The notes beneath the pieces were generated by a model. It saw only the letters and a program-made list of their open reading frames with translations, had not been told where the DNA came from and ran no database searches. From contig JAKOSS010000727.1 in assembly GCA_029777145.1 (NCBI GenBank), positions 1 to 6,866 of the forward strand: a DNA stretch of 6,866 bases, given 5' to 3'. The position numbers and the translations under genes are program-made. Below, in pieces: positions 6,148 through 6,866 of the stretch. Numbering within the stretch: the first letter of the stretch is position 1; each line of letters begins with the position of its first letter. This DNA comes from Acidobacteriota bacterium (GTDB taxonomy: Bacteria; Acidobacteriota; Blastocatellia; Pyrinomonadales; Pyrinomonadaceae).

Positions 6148-6866
6148 ATGGTCGCGATAATCGAACGACGCAGTTTTAGAGATTTCGATTTGCTGACATC
6201 GGTGTTGGCGGTCGCGATCGTGTGTTTTGGCGTCTGGCAGATCTACAACGCGCAGCCTGAAATGAACTACTGGTCGAAGCAGATCCTTGGACTGATGATC
6301 GCTTTGGTTGCGTTTCTCGTCGTCGGATTCAGCGATTATCGAAGGATCGTTGACGCCGCTCCGGTGTTTTATGGGATCGGGCTTTTCCTCCTGCTCCTCG
6401 TTCTGGTACCCGGTCTCGGTGTTAAGGTCAACGGCCAGACGGCTTGGTTGCGTCTTCCGGTGGTCGGTCAGTTCCAGCCGTCCGAGTTCGTCAAAATTCC
6501 CGTGGTGCTGATGCTCGCCCGTTATTTCGGTGCCCGCAAATCGGGAAGTCTTAAGTTGAAGGAGTTCATGATCGGCGTCGGAATACTGGCGGCACCTGTC
6601 GGGCTGATCATGCTCGAACCTGATGCCGGACAGGCAATGACGTATTTTCCGCTGCTGGCAGTGATATTGTTCCTTTCCGGGATCAAGATGCGGTACGTCG
6701 TGATCACGATCGTCGCCGGCATCGTTCTCGCGCCTGCCGCTTACTGGGTCGGCGTCAAGACGGGCAAGATCAAAGGTTACCAACAGGAGCGGATCAACGT
6801 TATTCTCGATCCGGAGAGCGCCGATCCGCGCGGTTACGCGTACCACACGATCCAGTCGATGATCAC
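6148..6866 (+). CDS. rodA: RodA peptidoglycan glycosyltransferase, N-terminal part (cut by window end)
   Basis: RodA is the SEDS-family polytopic membrane enzyme that polymerises lipid II into glycan strands, working as a complex with PBP2. The frame from ATG 6148 is open for 239 codons to the window end; the family is usually about 370 residues or more, so roughly the last third is missing. In-frame TGA and TAA at 6136-6141 rule out an earlier start. Visible motifs are NGQTAWLRLPVVGQFQPSEF (95-114, the conserved SEDS QPSEF loop), LEPDAGQAMTYFP (156-168, with the catalytic-position Asp159) and YQQERINVILDPESADPRG (211-229) leading into YAYHTIQSMI, a hallmark of RodA/FtsW. Several hydrophobic helices are evident (about 15-32, 43-60, 74-90, 140-156, 165-180, 183-200). 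FtsW is the alternative, but the position after mrdA argues for RodA. No Shine-Dalgarno sequence is seen, only a short AAAG. Confidence 0.96.
   Translation, partial: MVAIIERRSFRDFDLLTSVLAVAIVCFGVWQIYNAQPEMNYWSKQILGLMIALVAFLVVGFSDYRRIVDAAPVFYGIGLFLLLLVLVPGLGVKVNGQTAWLRLPVVGQFQPSEFVKIPVVLMLARYFGARKSGSLKLKEFMIGVGILAAPVGLIMLEPDAGQAMTYFPLLAVILFLSGIKMRYVVITIVAGIVLAPAAYWVGVKTGKIKGYQQERINVILDPESADPRGYAYHTIQSMI

Noticed and set aside
5911..6846. 311-codon minus-strand open frame antisense to rodA and the array
   Set aside because: Same cause: it runs through the array and the reverse of rodA, while the + strand has clear SEDS motifs.

Overview
The window carries the 3' part of a Lon protease gene followed by a complete rod-shape/elongasome cluster, all on the + strand: lon (C-terminal part) - mreB - mreC - mreD - mrdA (PBP2) - rodA (cut by the window end). 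The genes themselves are orthodox. The rodA fragment (6148 to the end) has no stop codon inside the window but is clearly real.

Organism: a Gram-negative-type bacterium that elongates as a rod. The genes are GC-rich with mostly G/C third positions, while several gaps are AT-richer or made of short repeats. The combination of this gene order, the protein flavour and gaps packed with 7-bp repeats reminds me of Acidobacteriota (Blastocatellia/Pyrinomonadaceae type). That is an impression from memory and I could not test it. Cyanobacteria also carry heptanucleotide repeats, but a lon neighbour and this base composition fit them less well.

Layout: 2-1024 lon 3' part; 1025-1393 a 369-nt gap with a dyad-rich first half and an AT-rich second half, probably the mreB leader and promoter region; 1394-2440 mreB; 2441-2552 repeat-filled gap; 2553-3455 mreC; 3-nt gap; 3459-4007 mreD; 4008-4084 repeat-filled gap; 4085-5983 mrdA; 5984-6147 repeat-filled gap; 6148-6866 rodA, partial.

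How the genes work together: MreB filaments under the inner membrane, with the membrane proteins MreC and MreD, organise and activate the RodA glycosyltransferase and PBP2 transpeptidase pair, which inserts peptidoglycan along the cell side wall. Lon is an unrelated ATP-dependent quality-control protease, separated by the long gap.

The most unusual content lies between the genes. Each of the three non-trivial gaps inside the mre-rod cluster is built from degenerate or perfect 7-bp repeats arranged as facing arms around a core. Two form long hairpins (29 and 32 positions). The third has 13 perfect GTGAGCA copies that supply the mrdA stop codon. The repeats run up to 1, 3 and 7 nt before the start codons of mreC, mrdA and rodA, and none of these genes shows a Shine-Dalgarno sequence. 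The repeats fall into two families (ACTGNNN type and CAAAATC/GCAAATC type), and both occur together in the mrdA-rodA gap.
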